Assembly: GCA_946477995.1 (NCBI GenBank)
Contig: CAMLAI010000008.1
Span: 1 to 36,651 of the forward strand
Direction of reading: 5' to 3'
Source: an uncultured Gilliamella sp.
GTDB lineage: Bacteria; Pseudomonadota; Gammaproteobacteria; Enterobacterales; Orbaceae
Length of the DNA: 36,651 nt
Shown here: positions 18,993 to 28,050 of the stretch, piece after piece
Layout: every line of letters starts with the position of its first letter
How positions within the stretch are numbered: the first letter of the stretch is position 1
The notes under the pieces: model-generated
Database searches by the model: none
What the model was told of the DNA's origin: nothing
What the model saw: only the letters and a program-made list of their open reading frames with translations
Program-made: the position numbers and the translations under genes

Positions 18993-19061
18993 TAACTGTA
19001 AACAACTTGGCAAAAATGCCTTTTAAACTGAACAATTATTTGTCCTTAATGGAGAAGATAC

Positions 19062-20471
19062 ATGTCTACACAAAAAGTTTTAACACTAATTAAAGAAAAC
19101 GATGTTAAGTTTGTTGATTTACGTTTTACCGACACAAAAGGTAAAGAACAACACGTAACAATTCCTGTTAGCCAAATTGATGCTGATTTCTTTGAAGATG
19201 GTAAGATGTTTGACGGTTCATCAATTGCAGGTTGGAAAGGTATTAATGAATCAGACATGGTATTAATGCCAGATGCATCAAGTGCGGTAATTGATCCATT
19301 TTTTGAAGATGTGACGTTAAATTTGCGTTGTGATGTTTTAGAGCCTGCGACATTGCAAGGTTATGATCGCGATCCCCGTTCAATCGCTAAACGTGCTGAA
19401 GAGTTTTTAAAATCATCAGGTATTGCTGATACGGTTATTTTTGGACCAGAGCCAGAATTTTTCTTATTTGATGATGTGCGTTTTGGTACGCCAATGTCAG
19501 GTAGCTTTGTACATATTGATGATATCGAAGCAGCTTGGAACTCAGGCACTAAATATGAAGAAGGCAATAAAGGCCATCGTCCAGCAGTTAAAGGTGGTTA
19601 CTTCCCACTTCCTCCCGTTGATTCATCCCAAGATATTCGTTCTGAAATGTGTTTAATCATGGAGCAATTAGGTTTAGTTGTTGAAGCGCATCACCATGAA
19701 GTAGCAACAGCAGGTCAAAACGAAATTGCTTGTCGTTTTAATACATTAACTAAAAAAGCCGATGAAGTGCAAATTTATAAGTATGTAGTACAAAATGTTG
19801 CGCATGCTTATGGTAAAACAGCGACATTTATGCCTAAACCGATGTTTGGCGATAATGGTTCAGGTATGCACTGCCACCAATCATTAGCCAAAGATGGGGT
19901 AAACTTATTTGCAGGCGATAAATATGCGGGTCTATCTGAAATGGCGCTATATTATATCGGTGGTATTATTAAACATGCTAAAGCAATTAATGCCTTTACC
20001 AACCCTGCAACTAACTCGTATAAACGTTTAGTCCCAGGTTATGAAGCACCAGTGATGCTTGCTTACTCAGCACGTAACCGCTCTGCGTCAATTCGTATCC
20101 CTGTTGTGACTAGCCCTAAAGCACGTCGCATTGAAGTTCGCTTCCCAGATCCAGCCGGTAACCCATACTTATCATTTGCAGCGCAGTTAATGGCTGGTTT
20201 AGATGGCATTATCAATAAAATTCATCCGGGCGATGCGATGGATAAAAACTTGTACGATTTACCACCAGAAGAGTCTAAATTAATTCCACAAGTGGCTGGC
20301 TCACTTGAAGAAGCACTTAATGCTTTAGATGCAGATCGTGAGTTCTTAACTCGTGGTAACGTATTTACTAATGACACTATCGATGCTTATATTGATTTAA
20401 AACGTCAAGATGTTGATCGTGTTCGTATGACTCCACATCCTGTTGAATTTGAGTTGTACTATAGTTTATAA
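19062..20471 (+). CDS. glnA: Glutamine synthetase, type I
   Basis: 469 residues, the same length as the enterobacterial enzyme. It makes glutamine from glutamate, ammonia and ATP and is the main route of ammonia assimilation. [57 protein letters not shown] and [15 protein letters not shown] are active-site segments. Y398 in [10 protein letters not shown] is the expected adenylylation site (Tyr397 in E. coli), so control by GlnE-type adenylylation is likely. The GGAGAAG ribosome site is strong. A sigma-54 promoter with NtrC sites lies upstream, and glnL-glnG follow. Confidence 0.98.
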   Translation: MSTQKVLTLIKENDVKFVDLRFTDTKGKEQHVTIPVSQIDADFFEDGKMFDGSSIAGWKGINESDMVLMPDASSAVIDPFFEDVTLNLRCDVLEPATLQGYDRDPRSIAKRAEEFLKSSGIADTVIFGPEPEFFLFDDVRFGTPMSGSFVHIDDIEAAWNSGTKYEEGNKGHRPAVKGGYFPLPPVDSSQDIRSEMCLIMEQLGLVVEAHHHEVATAGQNEIACRFNTLTKKADEVQIYKYVVQNVAHAYGKTATFMPKPMFGDNGSGMHCHQSLAKDGVNLFAGDKYAGLSEMALYYIGGIIKHAKAINAFTNPATNSYKRLVPGYEAPVMLAYSARNRSASIRIPVVTSPKARRIEVRFPDPAGNPYLSFAAQLMAGLDGIINKIHPGDAMDKNLYDLPPEESKLIPQVAGSLEEALNALDADREFLTRGNVFTNDTIDAYIDLKRQDVDRVRMTPHPVEFELYYSL

Positions 20472-20498
20472 GTTATTTTCGATTTAACTTAAAGTACT

Positions 20499-20518
20499 CC
20501 ACCGCTAATCAGCGGTGG
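20499..20518 (+). terminator. Hairpin between glnA and glnL
   Basis: CCACCGCT and AGCGGTGG form a perfect 8-base-pair stem with loop AATC, 27 bases after the glnA stop. No T-run follows. It probably acts as a partial barrier that keeps glnLG expression below glnA, or stabilizes the glnA message. Confidence 0.6.
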
Positions 20519-20545
20519 TGTCTAGCGAGGGCGGGAATTGAAACG

Positions 20546-21595
20546 ATGACATTTGATAATGAATCTGATGCTAATCTTGTTCTCGATTCAATAATCACAA
20601 GTATTTTATTGCTCGATAAAAATCTTCATATTCTTTATGCCAATACGGCAGCTCAGCAATTATTATCGCAAAGCACAAAAAAATTATTAGAGAGTTATTT
20701 GCCTGATTTATTGAGCTATTATTCGTTGGATTTTGAACTCATGTTAAGTGCGTTAGAACAAAATCAAGGTTTTACGGATAATGAAGTCAATTTAGTGATT
20801 AATAATGAATTGCATATTTTATCATTAACGGCACAATTATTAGCAAATGGACGCATTCTTATTGAAATGGCGCCATTAAATAACCATAAGCGCCTTAGCC
20901 AAGAGCAATTACAACAAGCTCAACAAAGTGCTGCTCGAGAATTAGTTAGAGGGCTTGCTCATGAAATTAAAAATCCATTGGGTGGTCTACGTGGCGCGGC
21001 TCAATTATTATCTCGGGAATTACCTAAAAATGAATTACAAGATTATACACAAATTATTATTGAGCAAGCCGATAGACTCAGAAACCTGGTTGATAGATTA
21101 CTGGGCCCTCAGCAGCGGTTACAGCAAAAAGAACAAAATATTCACAAAGCAATAGAACGAATCTATGCTTTACTCTGTTTAGAAAAGCCAATTAATATTC
21201 AAATTTTACGTGATTATGATCCAAGCTTACCTGAGTTAATTCATGATTCTGAACAGATAGAACAAGTGATTTTAAATATTGTCCGTAATGCATTGCAGGC
21301 TATAGGAACAAAAACAGGAACAATAACGATAAGAACAAGAACGGCCTTTCAGGTGACTTTACATGGACAACGTTATCGACTTTGTGCCCGCATTGATATT
21401 GAAGATAATGGGCCTGGCGTACCGGTTCATATACAAGATACCTTGTTTTATCCAATGGTGAGTGGTTATGAGGGGGGAACAGGAATTGGACTTTCGATTG
21501 CACATAATATAGTCGATCAACATCATGGAAAAATTGAATTTAATAGTTGGCCTGGACATACTGAATTTTCTGTCTATTTGCCAATTAAACAATGA
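20546..21595 (+). CDS. glnL: Nitrogen regulation sensor kinase/phosphatase NtrB
   Basis: 349 residues, the same as E. coli NtrB. An N-terminal PAS domain (about 8-110) is followed by the phosphoacceptor H-box with H139 in [20 protein letters not shown]. The ATPase N-box ([10 protein letters not shown]) and G-boxes ([17 protein letters not shown]) come next. There are no membrane segments, as expected for this cytoplasmic kinase. With low nitrogen it phosphorylates NtrC; with PII (GlnB) bound it dephosphorylates it. It is 74 bases after glnA and 11 bases before glnG. Confidence 0.97.
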   Translation: MTFDNESDANLVLDSIITSILLLDKNLHILYANTAAQQLLSQSTKKLLESYLPDLLSYYSLDFELMLSALEQNQGFTDNEVNLVINNELHILSLTAQLLANGRILIEMAPLNNHKRLSQEQLQQAQQSAARELVRGLAHEIKNPLGGLRGAAQLLSRELPKNELQDYTQIIIEQADRLRNLVDRLLGPQQRLQQKEQNIHKAIERIYALLCLEKPINIQILRDYDPSLPELIHDSEQIEQVILNIVRNALQAIGTKTGTITIRTRTAFQVTLHGQRYRLCARIDIEDNGPGVPVHIQDTLFYPMVSGYEGGTGIGLSIAHNIVDQHHGKIEFNSWPGHTEFSVYLPIKQ

Positions 21596-21606
21596 GGTAA
21601 ATTAAA

Positions 21607-23067
21607 ATGAATGTTTGGATTGTTGATGATGATAGTTCAATTCGATGGGTATTAGAAAAAGCACTTACCAATGCTCACTTTAACTGCGTTACTTTCGCGA
21701 ATGGTCAAGAAGTGATTGATGCGTTAGATACGCATGTGCAAAAACCTGCTGTATTGATCTCGGATATCAAAATGCCAGGACTTGATGGGTTAACCTTGTT
21801 ACATTATGTGAAGGAACAAATACCGAATTTACCTGTAATTATCATGACAGCCCATTCAGATCTTGATGCAGCGGTCAATGCTTATCAAAAAGGTGCTTAT
21901 GACTATATTCCTAAACCATTTGATGTGGATGAAGTCATTCAATTAGTTGAACGCGCAATTTTACAAACGCAAACAAACAAGACAAGTCAAACCACAACAG
22001 CAAAAGCCTCAACCGGTATTATTGGTGAAGCCCCCGCGATGCAAGAGGTTTTTCGTATTATTGGGCGGTTATCTAAATCATCGATTAGTGTATTAATAAA
22101 TGGTGAGTCAGGAACCGGTAAAGAGTTAGTTGCCAAGGCGTTACACATCCATAGTCCGCGTTCACAATCGCCTTTTATTGCTCTTAATATGGCCGCAATT
22201 CCTAAAGATTTGATTGAATCCGAACTTTTTGGGCATGAAAAGGGCGCTTTTACTGGCGCTGCTCAAATCAGACATGGTCGATTTGAACAAGCTAATGGTG
22301 GAACCCTATTTTTGGATGAAATTGGCGATATGCCGTTAGATGTGCAGACGCGATTATTACGCGTACTTGCTGATGGACAATTTTATCGAATTGGTGGTTA
22401 TTCACCGGTTAAAGTCGATGTACGGATTATTGCCGCAACCCATCAAGATCTTCAAGCGAGAGTAAGAGAAGGTAAATTTAGAGAAGATCTTTTTCATCGT
22501 TTAAATGTTATTCGTATTTTATTACCACCGTTACGAGACAGAGCACAAGATATTCCAAAACTTGCTGAACACTTTTTGCATACAACTGCAAAAGAATTAG
22601 GTGTTGAAAGTAAAATTTTTAGTCCAGAAGCTTTAAAAATTTTATGTATGTCAAAATGGCCAGGGAATGTTAGGCAGCTTGAGAATACCTGTCGATGGGT
22701 CACAGTTATGTCCTCAAGTAAAGAAATACTGGTACAGGATTTGCCACCTGAACTACTACAAATGTCTATGCCTAAAAATTCAATAGAGTATGAACCCCAC
22801 TCTCAACCATTTCATCAACCAGAACTTGAAATGAATTGGCAAAATTTACTTGAAAATTGGGCTAAACAAGCATTAATTGCAGGTAAAACAGGGATATTAA
22901 CCGAAGCAGTAAACGATGTTGAACGTATTTTATTAAATTGTGCGTTAAACTTTACGCGTGGTCATAAACAAGATGCCGCACATTTATTAGGATGGGGACG
23001 TAACACGTTAACAAGGAAGTTGAAAGAATTATCAGATGATACACAAAATAAATTAGATGAGCTTTGA
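21607..23067 (+). CDS. glnG: Nitrogen regulation response regulator NtrC
   Basis: 486 residues (E. coli 469). The receiver domain (about 1-120) has D53 as phosphoacceptor in [14 protein letters not shown]. The AAA+ sigma-54 activation domain has Walker [15 protein letters not shown], the sigma-54-contacting GAFTGA loop in [12 protein letters not shown], and Walker [14 protein letters not shown] Fis-type helix-turn-helix closes the protein ([19 protein letters not shown]). The linker between AAA+ and DNA-binding domains is somewhat long (about residues 385-440). It activates glnA through the sites at 18880-18916. Confidence 0.97.
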   Translation: MNVWIVDDDSSIRWVLEKALTNAHFNCVTFANGQEVIDALDTHVQKPAVLISDIKMPGLDGLTLLHYVKEQIPNLPVIIMTAHSDLDAAVNAYQKGAYDYIPKPFDVDEVIQLVERAILQTQTNKTSQTTTAKASTGIIGEAPAMQEVFRIIGRLSKSSISVLINGESGTGKELVAKALHIHSPRSQSPFIALNMAAIPKDLIESELFGHEKGAFTGAAQIRHGRFEQANGGTLFLDEIGDMPLDVQTRLLRVLADGQFYRIGGYSPVKVDVRIIAATHQDLQARVREGKFREDLFHRLNVIRILLPPLRDRAQDIPKLAEHFLHTTAKELGVESKIFSPEALKILCMSKWPGNVRQLENTCRWVTVMSSSKEILVQDLPPELLQMSMPKNSIEYEPHSQPFHQPELEMNWQNLLENWAKQALIAGKTGILTEAVNDVERILLNCALNFTRGHKQDAAHLLGWGRNTLTRKLKELSDDTQNKLDEL

Positions 23068-23081
23068 TCATTAATTAAATA

Positions 23082-23123
23082 AGTTAGTTTGATTACTTTT
23101 GAATTAAAGTTTTTAAACTAACT
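23082..23123 (+). terminator. Possible nested hairpin after glnG
   Basis: AGTTAGTTT and AAACTAACT form a 9-base-pair outer stem. An inner ACTTT/AAAGT stem and TTTT lie inside. It begins 14 bases after the glnG stop. It is AT-rich and has no T-run after it, so the call is weak. Confidence 0.35.
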
Positions 23124-23337
23124 CAATTAAAGTTTATTTGAACAACGACTTTTCAATTCTTAACAAAAAATTTGTATATTTATTTCTGATTTTCTCTCAT
23201 TATTAATTAGAACCATAATTAACATTTTTCTATTTTTAGAGCAATGTGATTCATTTAATATGATTTTGGTTGTTATTCTTTTAAAAAAAACAAAAAATAA
23301 CTTTTCGCATAAAAAAACGAATTTATGCAGAAATATA

Positions 23338-23367
23338 TTGACATTTAGGAAGGGAAACATATATAAT
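23338..23367 (+). promoter_or_regulatory. Near-consensus sigma-70 promoter overlapping the lectin-like gene's ATG
   Basis: TTGACA (23338-23343) and TATAAT (23362-23367) are 18 bases apart. The -10 box overlaps the ATG at 23366, and the predicted start of transcription (about 23374) falls inside the heptanucleotide repeat. If used, it would make an mRNA without that ATG, so either another promoter upstream drives the gene or this match is fortuitous. Confidence 0.5.
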
Positions 23368-24899
23368 GTTTAAAACGCAAAACGCAAAACGCAAAACCTG
23401 TAAAACCCTATTTATCGTTAGATAAATCGTTATATTTAAGTTTATTCTTTCACTCTAATCATTTTCGATCCTCAATTAACTTCTTATTCTCCTTTTTAAG
23501 AGGAAAAACAGCTCTTTTTAATCAGAAAATATTTAATTCAGTTTCTTTTTATTTAAAATTTATTGGTATCATTTTAGGATTAATCACTGCTAATTCAGTT
23601 AATTCGTTAACTGCCACCACTTCAGCTGCAATTCATGGCAATGCACCATATTTAACTTTTGATAATGGAGCTACTAGCAGAAATAAAACAGATCCGCTTT
23701 TGAATATTACGCTTTACGATGGTCGAAGTTATAGCATCAAAGATAGTTTATCGACAAAAAGCAACCCAATTCGACTTCCTGCTGGAGGCGAAAAATTAAA
23801 AAATATTAAAACTGAACTTCCTTTAAATAAACTGAAAATCAGCTTGTTAGATCTAATTTCAAGTAAGGGTTATTGGAAAGATAATGATGGTGATAAGTTG
23901 TATACTGTTTCTGGCAATTTAACGTTAACGGTTAAAAGCGCTGATGGTGAAATGGTAAATAACCCTGAGCAGCTTTTGAATGATGCTTGTAATTCTCCCT
24001 ATCAACTCAGTTTAACCAGTGATAGCGGCATTTTATCAACTCGCTATGGCTTGCCAAATTCTTCTAATTTTATTGGTAATCAAGCAGTTTACTATCTTAT
24101 CCCTAATAAAGTGACCACTCCTTATTTTTGCTTTGCTCGGCCTAATTTAAAGTATAATGATAGCGATCCTTTTCCAAATTTTACATCTATGTCGGGACCA
24201 ACAAGTCAATGGGATGGTAGTAAAGGATTTAAACTTCAAACCTTATATCAACCTTCGACCAATTTTCCAACCACAGCATCAAAAGGACTGTATTTTTATT
24301 TAACGGTAGCAGGGGCATTATCAAGTGAATTAAGCTATAGTAAATCGCCACAAAACTCTGGGATTAGCTTAAATATTACTACCGATAATATTAAACAAAT
24401 CAATGTTGCTAAAGTAGAATTTCAAGGACCAGATAATGGTTCAAGTGCTGCAGAAGCTGCAACTGCAAAAGATCCAACTACTTTTACCATTTATTCAGAT
24501 AAGAATAAAAAAAATATGATATACCGCTTCACAATAAGTAAATGGTTTATAGCAAAACCTGGTTATATTGACTATCCTTCTGCTAAATCCTACTGTGAAA
24601 ATTTAGGTTACCAAATAGCTAGTATTATTGACTTAACTAATGCAAATGGTTGGGAATGGCAAGGTGGTTTGCCTAATCAACCCAATAATTACCAGCGTAG
24701 AATTGGTCAAACTTTATTTGCTGAATGGGGATTTACTGATAAGAATTATTATACAAATAGTGATCTAGAGTATGGTGATTATTGGACTGGGCAAATATAC
24801 GACAATCTGAATGAGCCTTATCTTGTCCATTCAGATACCGGTGATGTATATCATGGTTATCTTGGTGGTAATAAACAGCGAGTTGCTTGCGTTAACTGA
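23366..24899 (+). CDS. Exported protein with invasin/intimin-like C-type lectin end, frameshifted at a start-proximal repeat (probable phase-OFF)
   Basis: The main frame is open from 23367 to the stop at 24897-24899 but has no ATG, GTG or TTG before the TTG at 23700. The ATG at 23366 (AGGAAGGG eleven bases upstream) enters the wrong frame and stops after 19 codons. Removing one 7-base repeat unit would give a 508-residue protein. Its first 55 or so residues are basic and hydrophobic. They are followed by a signal-peptide-like stretch FYLKFIGIILGLITANSVNS, then a region with no family I recognise. The C-terminal 115 residues resemble the lectin-like tip of invasin and intimin: paired cysteines (SYCENLGY and the final ACVN), DLTN, a TLFAEWG segment and YWTGQIYD. 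No beta-barrel or membrane anchor is seen. From the TTG at 23700 alone, 399 residues would be made without a signal. Likely a surface or secreted adhesin. Confidence 0.7.
23372..23397 (+). repeat. Heptanucleotide tandem repeat (AAAACGC, 3.7 units)
   Basis: Three perfect AAAACGC units (23372-23378, 23379-23385, 23386-23392) and a partial AAAAC begin four bases after the ATG at 23366-23368. A 7-base unit shifts the frame by one base per copy. The downstream long frame is offset from this ATG by exactly one base, so loss of one unit or gain of two joins them. Confidence 0.9.
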
Positions 24900-24932
24900 T
24901 AGCTTTAACACAAATTTAGTATGAAAATTATT

Positions 24933-24962
24933 TCCTCACAGCCAATTATAACGGTGTGAGGA
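24933..24962. terminator. Hairpin after the lectin-like gene
   Basis: TCCTCACA (24933-24940) and TGTGAGGA (24955-24962) pair perfectly, with a further CC/GG pair inside after one bulged base. It is 33 bases after the stop and has no T-run. The rest of 24900-25103 holds nothing I recognise. Confidence 0.45.
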
Positions 24963-25103
24963 GTCGCACTAATAACATTGTCATCTTCACTGGATAAAAT
25001 GTATTTATTCGATTGTTATATTTCTAATCTACCTAAAACACCCATTCTTTTATTCTATTAAAGTTAATTGAATAGCTTTATTTTTTTCGTTACAATCTAA
25101 TGC

Positions 25104-25130
25104 AAATGATAATTGTTATATTTATCATTT
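25104..25130. promoter_or_regulatory. Fur box upstream of the siderophore importer
   Basis: AAATGATAA (25104-25112) and TTATCATTT (25122-25130) are perfect complements around TTGTTATAT, giving the GATAAT-type repeats bound by Fur. It ends 34 bases before the first gene's ATG. Iron-dependent repression of the four-gene operon is expected. Confidence 0.8.
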
Positions 25131-25164
25131 CTTTTTTTATCAAGAATGATGATTAGGAGCCAAA

Positions 25165-26121
25165 ATGTATTCACGTATCAAATTTAAGTTTATAGTGTTG
25201 TTAACAGCGCTATTTGTGTTAGCGGGATGTGATGATAATAAAAAAAATGAGCAAAGTTCAGTTAATAAAATAACCATTGAGCATGCGCAAGGTAAAACTG
25301 ATGTACCTGAAAACCCTAAAAAGGTGGTTGTTTTTAATATCGCAACACTCGATATTATGGATGCTTTGAATATTCCTGTCTCAGCGGTTCCTCAATCTGA
25401 TGTGCATTTCCCTGATTTTTTATCGAAATATAGTGATAAAAGTTATACTAATGTGGGGACGTTATTTGAGCCAAATTATGAAGTTTTAAGTTCATTAGCG
25501 CCTGATGTTATTATCGCAGGTGGTCGTGCGAACGATGTTTATAATAAATTAAATGATATTGCGCCAACTATTTCTCTTGATATTGATCCAAATAACTTTT
25601 TGGCAAGTTTAACACAAAGAACTGAACAATTAGGCACGTTGTTTAATAAACAAGATCAAGCTAAAAAGCTTATAGCTGATTTTAATCAAAAAATTGAACA
25701 ACTTAAACCAAAAACAAATACCGCTGGAAGTGCACTAGTCATTATGGTTAATGGTGGCAAAATGTCAGCATATGGACCAAAATCTCGCTTTGGTTTTATC
25801 TTTGATATATTAGGTTTTAAACCTGCCACAACATTCCAAGAAGCAGGGCGTCATGGTAACGCAGTTACCTCTGAGTTTATTTTAAGTGTTAATCCACAGT
25901 GGCTTTTTGTTTTAGATAGAGATAATGCTATTGGAAATAAAGAAGCGCAATCAGCTCAACAAGTTTTAAATAATGATTTAATTCAAAAAACGGATGCATG
26001 GCAAAATAATCATATTGTCTATTTAGATTCAACCTCAATGTATATTGCTGGTGGTATTCAAACTTATAGCCACTTAATGGATCAAATAAGCGAAGCTTTA
26101 CAAAAAACATCAGCTAATTAA
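25165..26121 (+). CDS. Siderophore ABC transporter substrate-binding lipoprotein (FatB/CeuE/VctP type)
   Basis: 318 residues. A lipoprotein signal ends in the lipobox LAGC, with C22 as the lipidated cysteine. The mature part is a class III periplasmic binding fold: VVVFNIATLDIMDALNIPVS, then GTLFEPNYEVLSSLAPDVII and the DKxD-like C-terminal half LDSTSMYIAGGIQT. It resembles the CeuE/FatB/YclQ/VctP group that binds catecholate or petrobactin-type ferric siderophores. The exact ligand is not decided. It is the first gene of a four-gene operon behind a Fur box, with an AGGAG ribosome site. Confidence 0.88.
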   Translation: MYSRIKFKFIVLLTALFVLAGCDDNKKNEQSSVNKITIEHAQGKTDVPENPKKVVVFNIATLDIMDALNIPVSAVPQSDVHFPDFLSKYSDKSYTNVGTLFEPNYEVLSSLAPDVIIAGGRANDVYNKLNDIAPTISLDIDPNNFLASLTQRTEQLGTLFNKQDQAKKLIADFNQKIEQLKPKTNTAGSALVIMVNGGKMSAYGPKSRFGFIFDILGFKPATTFQEAGRHGNAVTSEFILSVNPQWLFVLDRDNAIGNKEAQSAQQVLNNDLIQKTDAWQNNHIVYLDSTSMYIAGGIQTYSHLMDQISEALQKTSAN

Positions 26122-26129
26122 TCAAAGAT

Positions 26130-27089
26130 ATGGTTAAGTCGTTTTATTTTATTACAGGCATTTTCATTTTGTTGATAATGTCTGTAATAAGTTTATTTAT
26201 TGGGGCTGGGAATGTCACGCTATCTGATCTTTGGATCGATAGTACGATGCGAGAGATTTTTTTTGTTAGCCGCGTTCCCAGAACCGTTGCTTTATTATTT
26301 GCAGGTAGTGCCATGAGTGTTGCCGGTTTAATAATGCAATTGTTAACCCAAAATCGATTTGTTGAACCTACTTTAGTTGGCACTACTCAATCAGCCAGTC
26401 TTGGTTTATTAATTATGATGGTGCTTGCACCAAGTGCAAGTGTGATGACAAAAATGGTTGTTGCCAGCTTATTTGCTATGGCGGGTACAATGATTTTTAT
26501 GGCGATTTCCCGAAAAATCATTTTCAAATCAGCATTGATGGTGCCGCTTATTGGTATTATGTTGGGGGCAGTCATTAGCGCGATTACAACATTTTTCGCT
26601 ATGTATTTTGATTTATTACAATCGCTTGGTGGTTGGGAATCAGGCGACTTTTCAGGTATTTTACAAGGCCGTTATGAATTATTATGGTTAGTCGGCGGTT
26701 TGACATTGCTTGCTTGTTGGAGTGCCGATCAATTTACCGTTGCAGGTTTGGGACGCGACTTTTCAGTTAATGTAGGTCTTAATTATCGTCGAGTCATGTT
26801 GACGGGACTTATTGTTATTGCATTAATTGGTGGGATTGTTGTTGTGGTCGTTGGTGTTTTACCTTTTTTAGGATTGATTGTGCCAAACATTGTAAGTTTA
26901 TTATTTGGTGATAATGTTCGTAAAACGATACCTTGGATCTGTTTATTTGGCAGTGGATTAGTATTAATTTGTGACATTATTGGTCGGCTAATTCGTTATC
27001 CCTTTGAAATTCCCGTGAGTGTTATTCTTGGCGTAGTTGGCGCTATTATTTTCTTAATATTATTGAGTCGAAGACGCCATGTCAGTTAA
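26130..27089 (+). CDS. Siderophore ABC transporter permease, FecCD family (first)
   Basis: 319 residues with about nine to ten membrane helices, the FecCD/BtuC family. SRVPRTVALLFAGSAMSVAG and LMQLLTQNRFVEPTLVGTTQ-like segments near the N-terminus, and PFLGLIVPNIVSLLFGDNVR near the C-terminus, are family hallmarks; the latter contains the loop that meets the ATPase. It starts 8 bases after the binding-protein gene and overlaps the second permease by 11 bases. It corresponds to VctD/FatD/CeuB in similar four-gene systems. Confidence 0.9.
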   Translation: MVKSFYFITGIFILLIMSVISLFIGAGNVTLSDLWIDSTMREIFFVSRVPRTVALLFAGSAMSVAGLIMQLLTQNRFVEPTLVGTTQSASLGLLIMMVLAPSASVMTKMVVASLFAMAGTMIFMAISRKIIFKSALMVPLIGIMLGAVISAITTFFAMYFDLLQSLGGWESGDFSGILQGRYELLWLVGGLTLLACWSADQFTVAGLGRDFSVNVGLNYRRVMLTGLIVIALIGGIVVVVVGVLPFLGLIVPNIVSLLFGDNVRKTIPWICLFGSGLVLICDIIGRLIRYPFEIPVSVILGVVGAIIFLILLSRRRHVS

Positions 27090-28050
27090 TCAAAAACGTT
27101 ATACAATAAGTCAAAAAAGAGTATTTTTGTTATTTATTCTGTCTTTAATTTGTATAAGTTGTTTTATGACTTTAAACCTTAAAGGCAATATTAGTTATAT
27201 ATTGATGCACCGAACTTGGATTGTGCTAACCATGATTCTGGTTGCTTTTGCTGCATCGACTTCTACCTTACTTTTTCAAACCGTGACCAATAATCGAATT
27301 TTGACTCCATCAATTATGGGATTTGAATCTTTGTTTGTGTTAATCCAAACGATTGTGATCTTTTTTATTGATACACAAGGTATTCCCTATATTGGGATTA
27401 TTGGTAAATTTGTATTTGAATCATTATTATTAATTTTATTTTCTCTCTTTTTATACCGTGGTTTATTCACTAAACTCAAACAAAATCTACATTTAGTTTT
27501 ATTAATCGGTATTATTTTAGGTACGTTGTTCCGTAGCTTTTCTAACTTACTGCAACGTTTAATGACGCCAACAGAATTTGCTGTGTTACAAAGTCGAATT
27601 TTTGCAACATTTACCCGTGCTGAACCTGTCTTGATTATCTTTTCATTAATAATAGCCGCTGTGATTGGTGTATTTTTGTGGAAAATGCGATTTCGATTCG
27701 ATGTACTTGCTTTAGGTCGGGATAATGCGATTAGTTTAGGTATCGATTATCAAAAGAGCGTTACAATAATTTTATTACTCGTTTCTGTTTTAGTCGCAAT
27801 ATCGACGGCATTGGTTGGACCGTTTACTTTTTTGGGTCTATTGATCGCTAATCTTGCTTATAGTATTAGCGGATCAAGCCAACATCGTTATTTACTGCCT
27901 ACCGCTTTTTTATTGGGTATCATTTTTCTGGTCGGTGGGCAAATGTTTCTAGAGCGTGTGTTAAATATGGTTGGCGCTTTATCTATAGTGATTGAATTTA
28001 TTGGTGGTTCTTTGTTTATTTTCTTATTATTGAAAAAGGTTCCAATGTGA
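27079..28050 (+). CDS. Siderophore ABC transporter permease, FecCD family (second)
   Basis: 323 residues, FecCD family, with about nine helices. FAASTSTLLFQTVTNNRILT and PSIMGFESLFVL match the N-terminal family region; ALGRDNAISLGIDY and GPFTFLGLLIANLAYSISG match the ATPase-contact region. It begins inside the end of the first permease gene (11-base overlap), and its TGA overlaps the GTG start of the ATPase gene by 4 bases. The two permeases form the heterodimeric channel. Confidence 0.9.
   Translation: MSVNQKRYTISQKRVFLLFILSLICISCFMTLNLKGNISYILMHRTWIVLTMILVAFAASTSTLLFQTVTNNRILTPSIMGFESLFVLIQTIVIFFIDTQGIPYIGIIGKFVFESLLLILFSLFLYRGLFTKLKQNLHLVLLIGIILGTLFRSFSNLLQRLMTPTEFAVLQSRIFATFTRAEPVLIIFSLIIAAVIGVFLWKMRFRFDVLALGRDNAISLGIDYQKSVTIILLLVSVLVAISTALVGPFTFLGLLIANLAYSISGSSQHRYLLPTAFLLGIIFLVGGQMFLERVLNMVGALSIVIEFIGGSLFIFLLLKKVPM

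Noticed and set aside
23140..23365. 66-codon minus-strand frame near 23160-23360
   Set aside because: Low-complexity F, L, K and N codons from AT-rich DNA, with no ribosome site and no family features.
23700..24899. Lectin-like gene starting at the TTG at 23700
   Set aside because: Good coding sequence and a signal-peptide-like segment continue upstream in the same frame for about 330 bases, so this TTG is internal. Starting there would leave the protein without an export signal.
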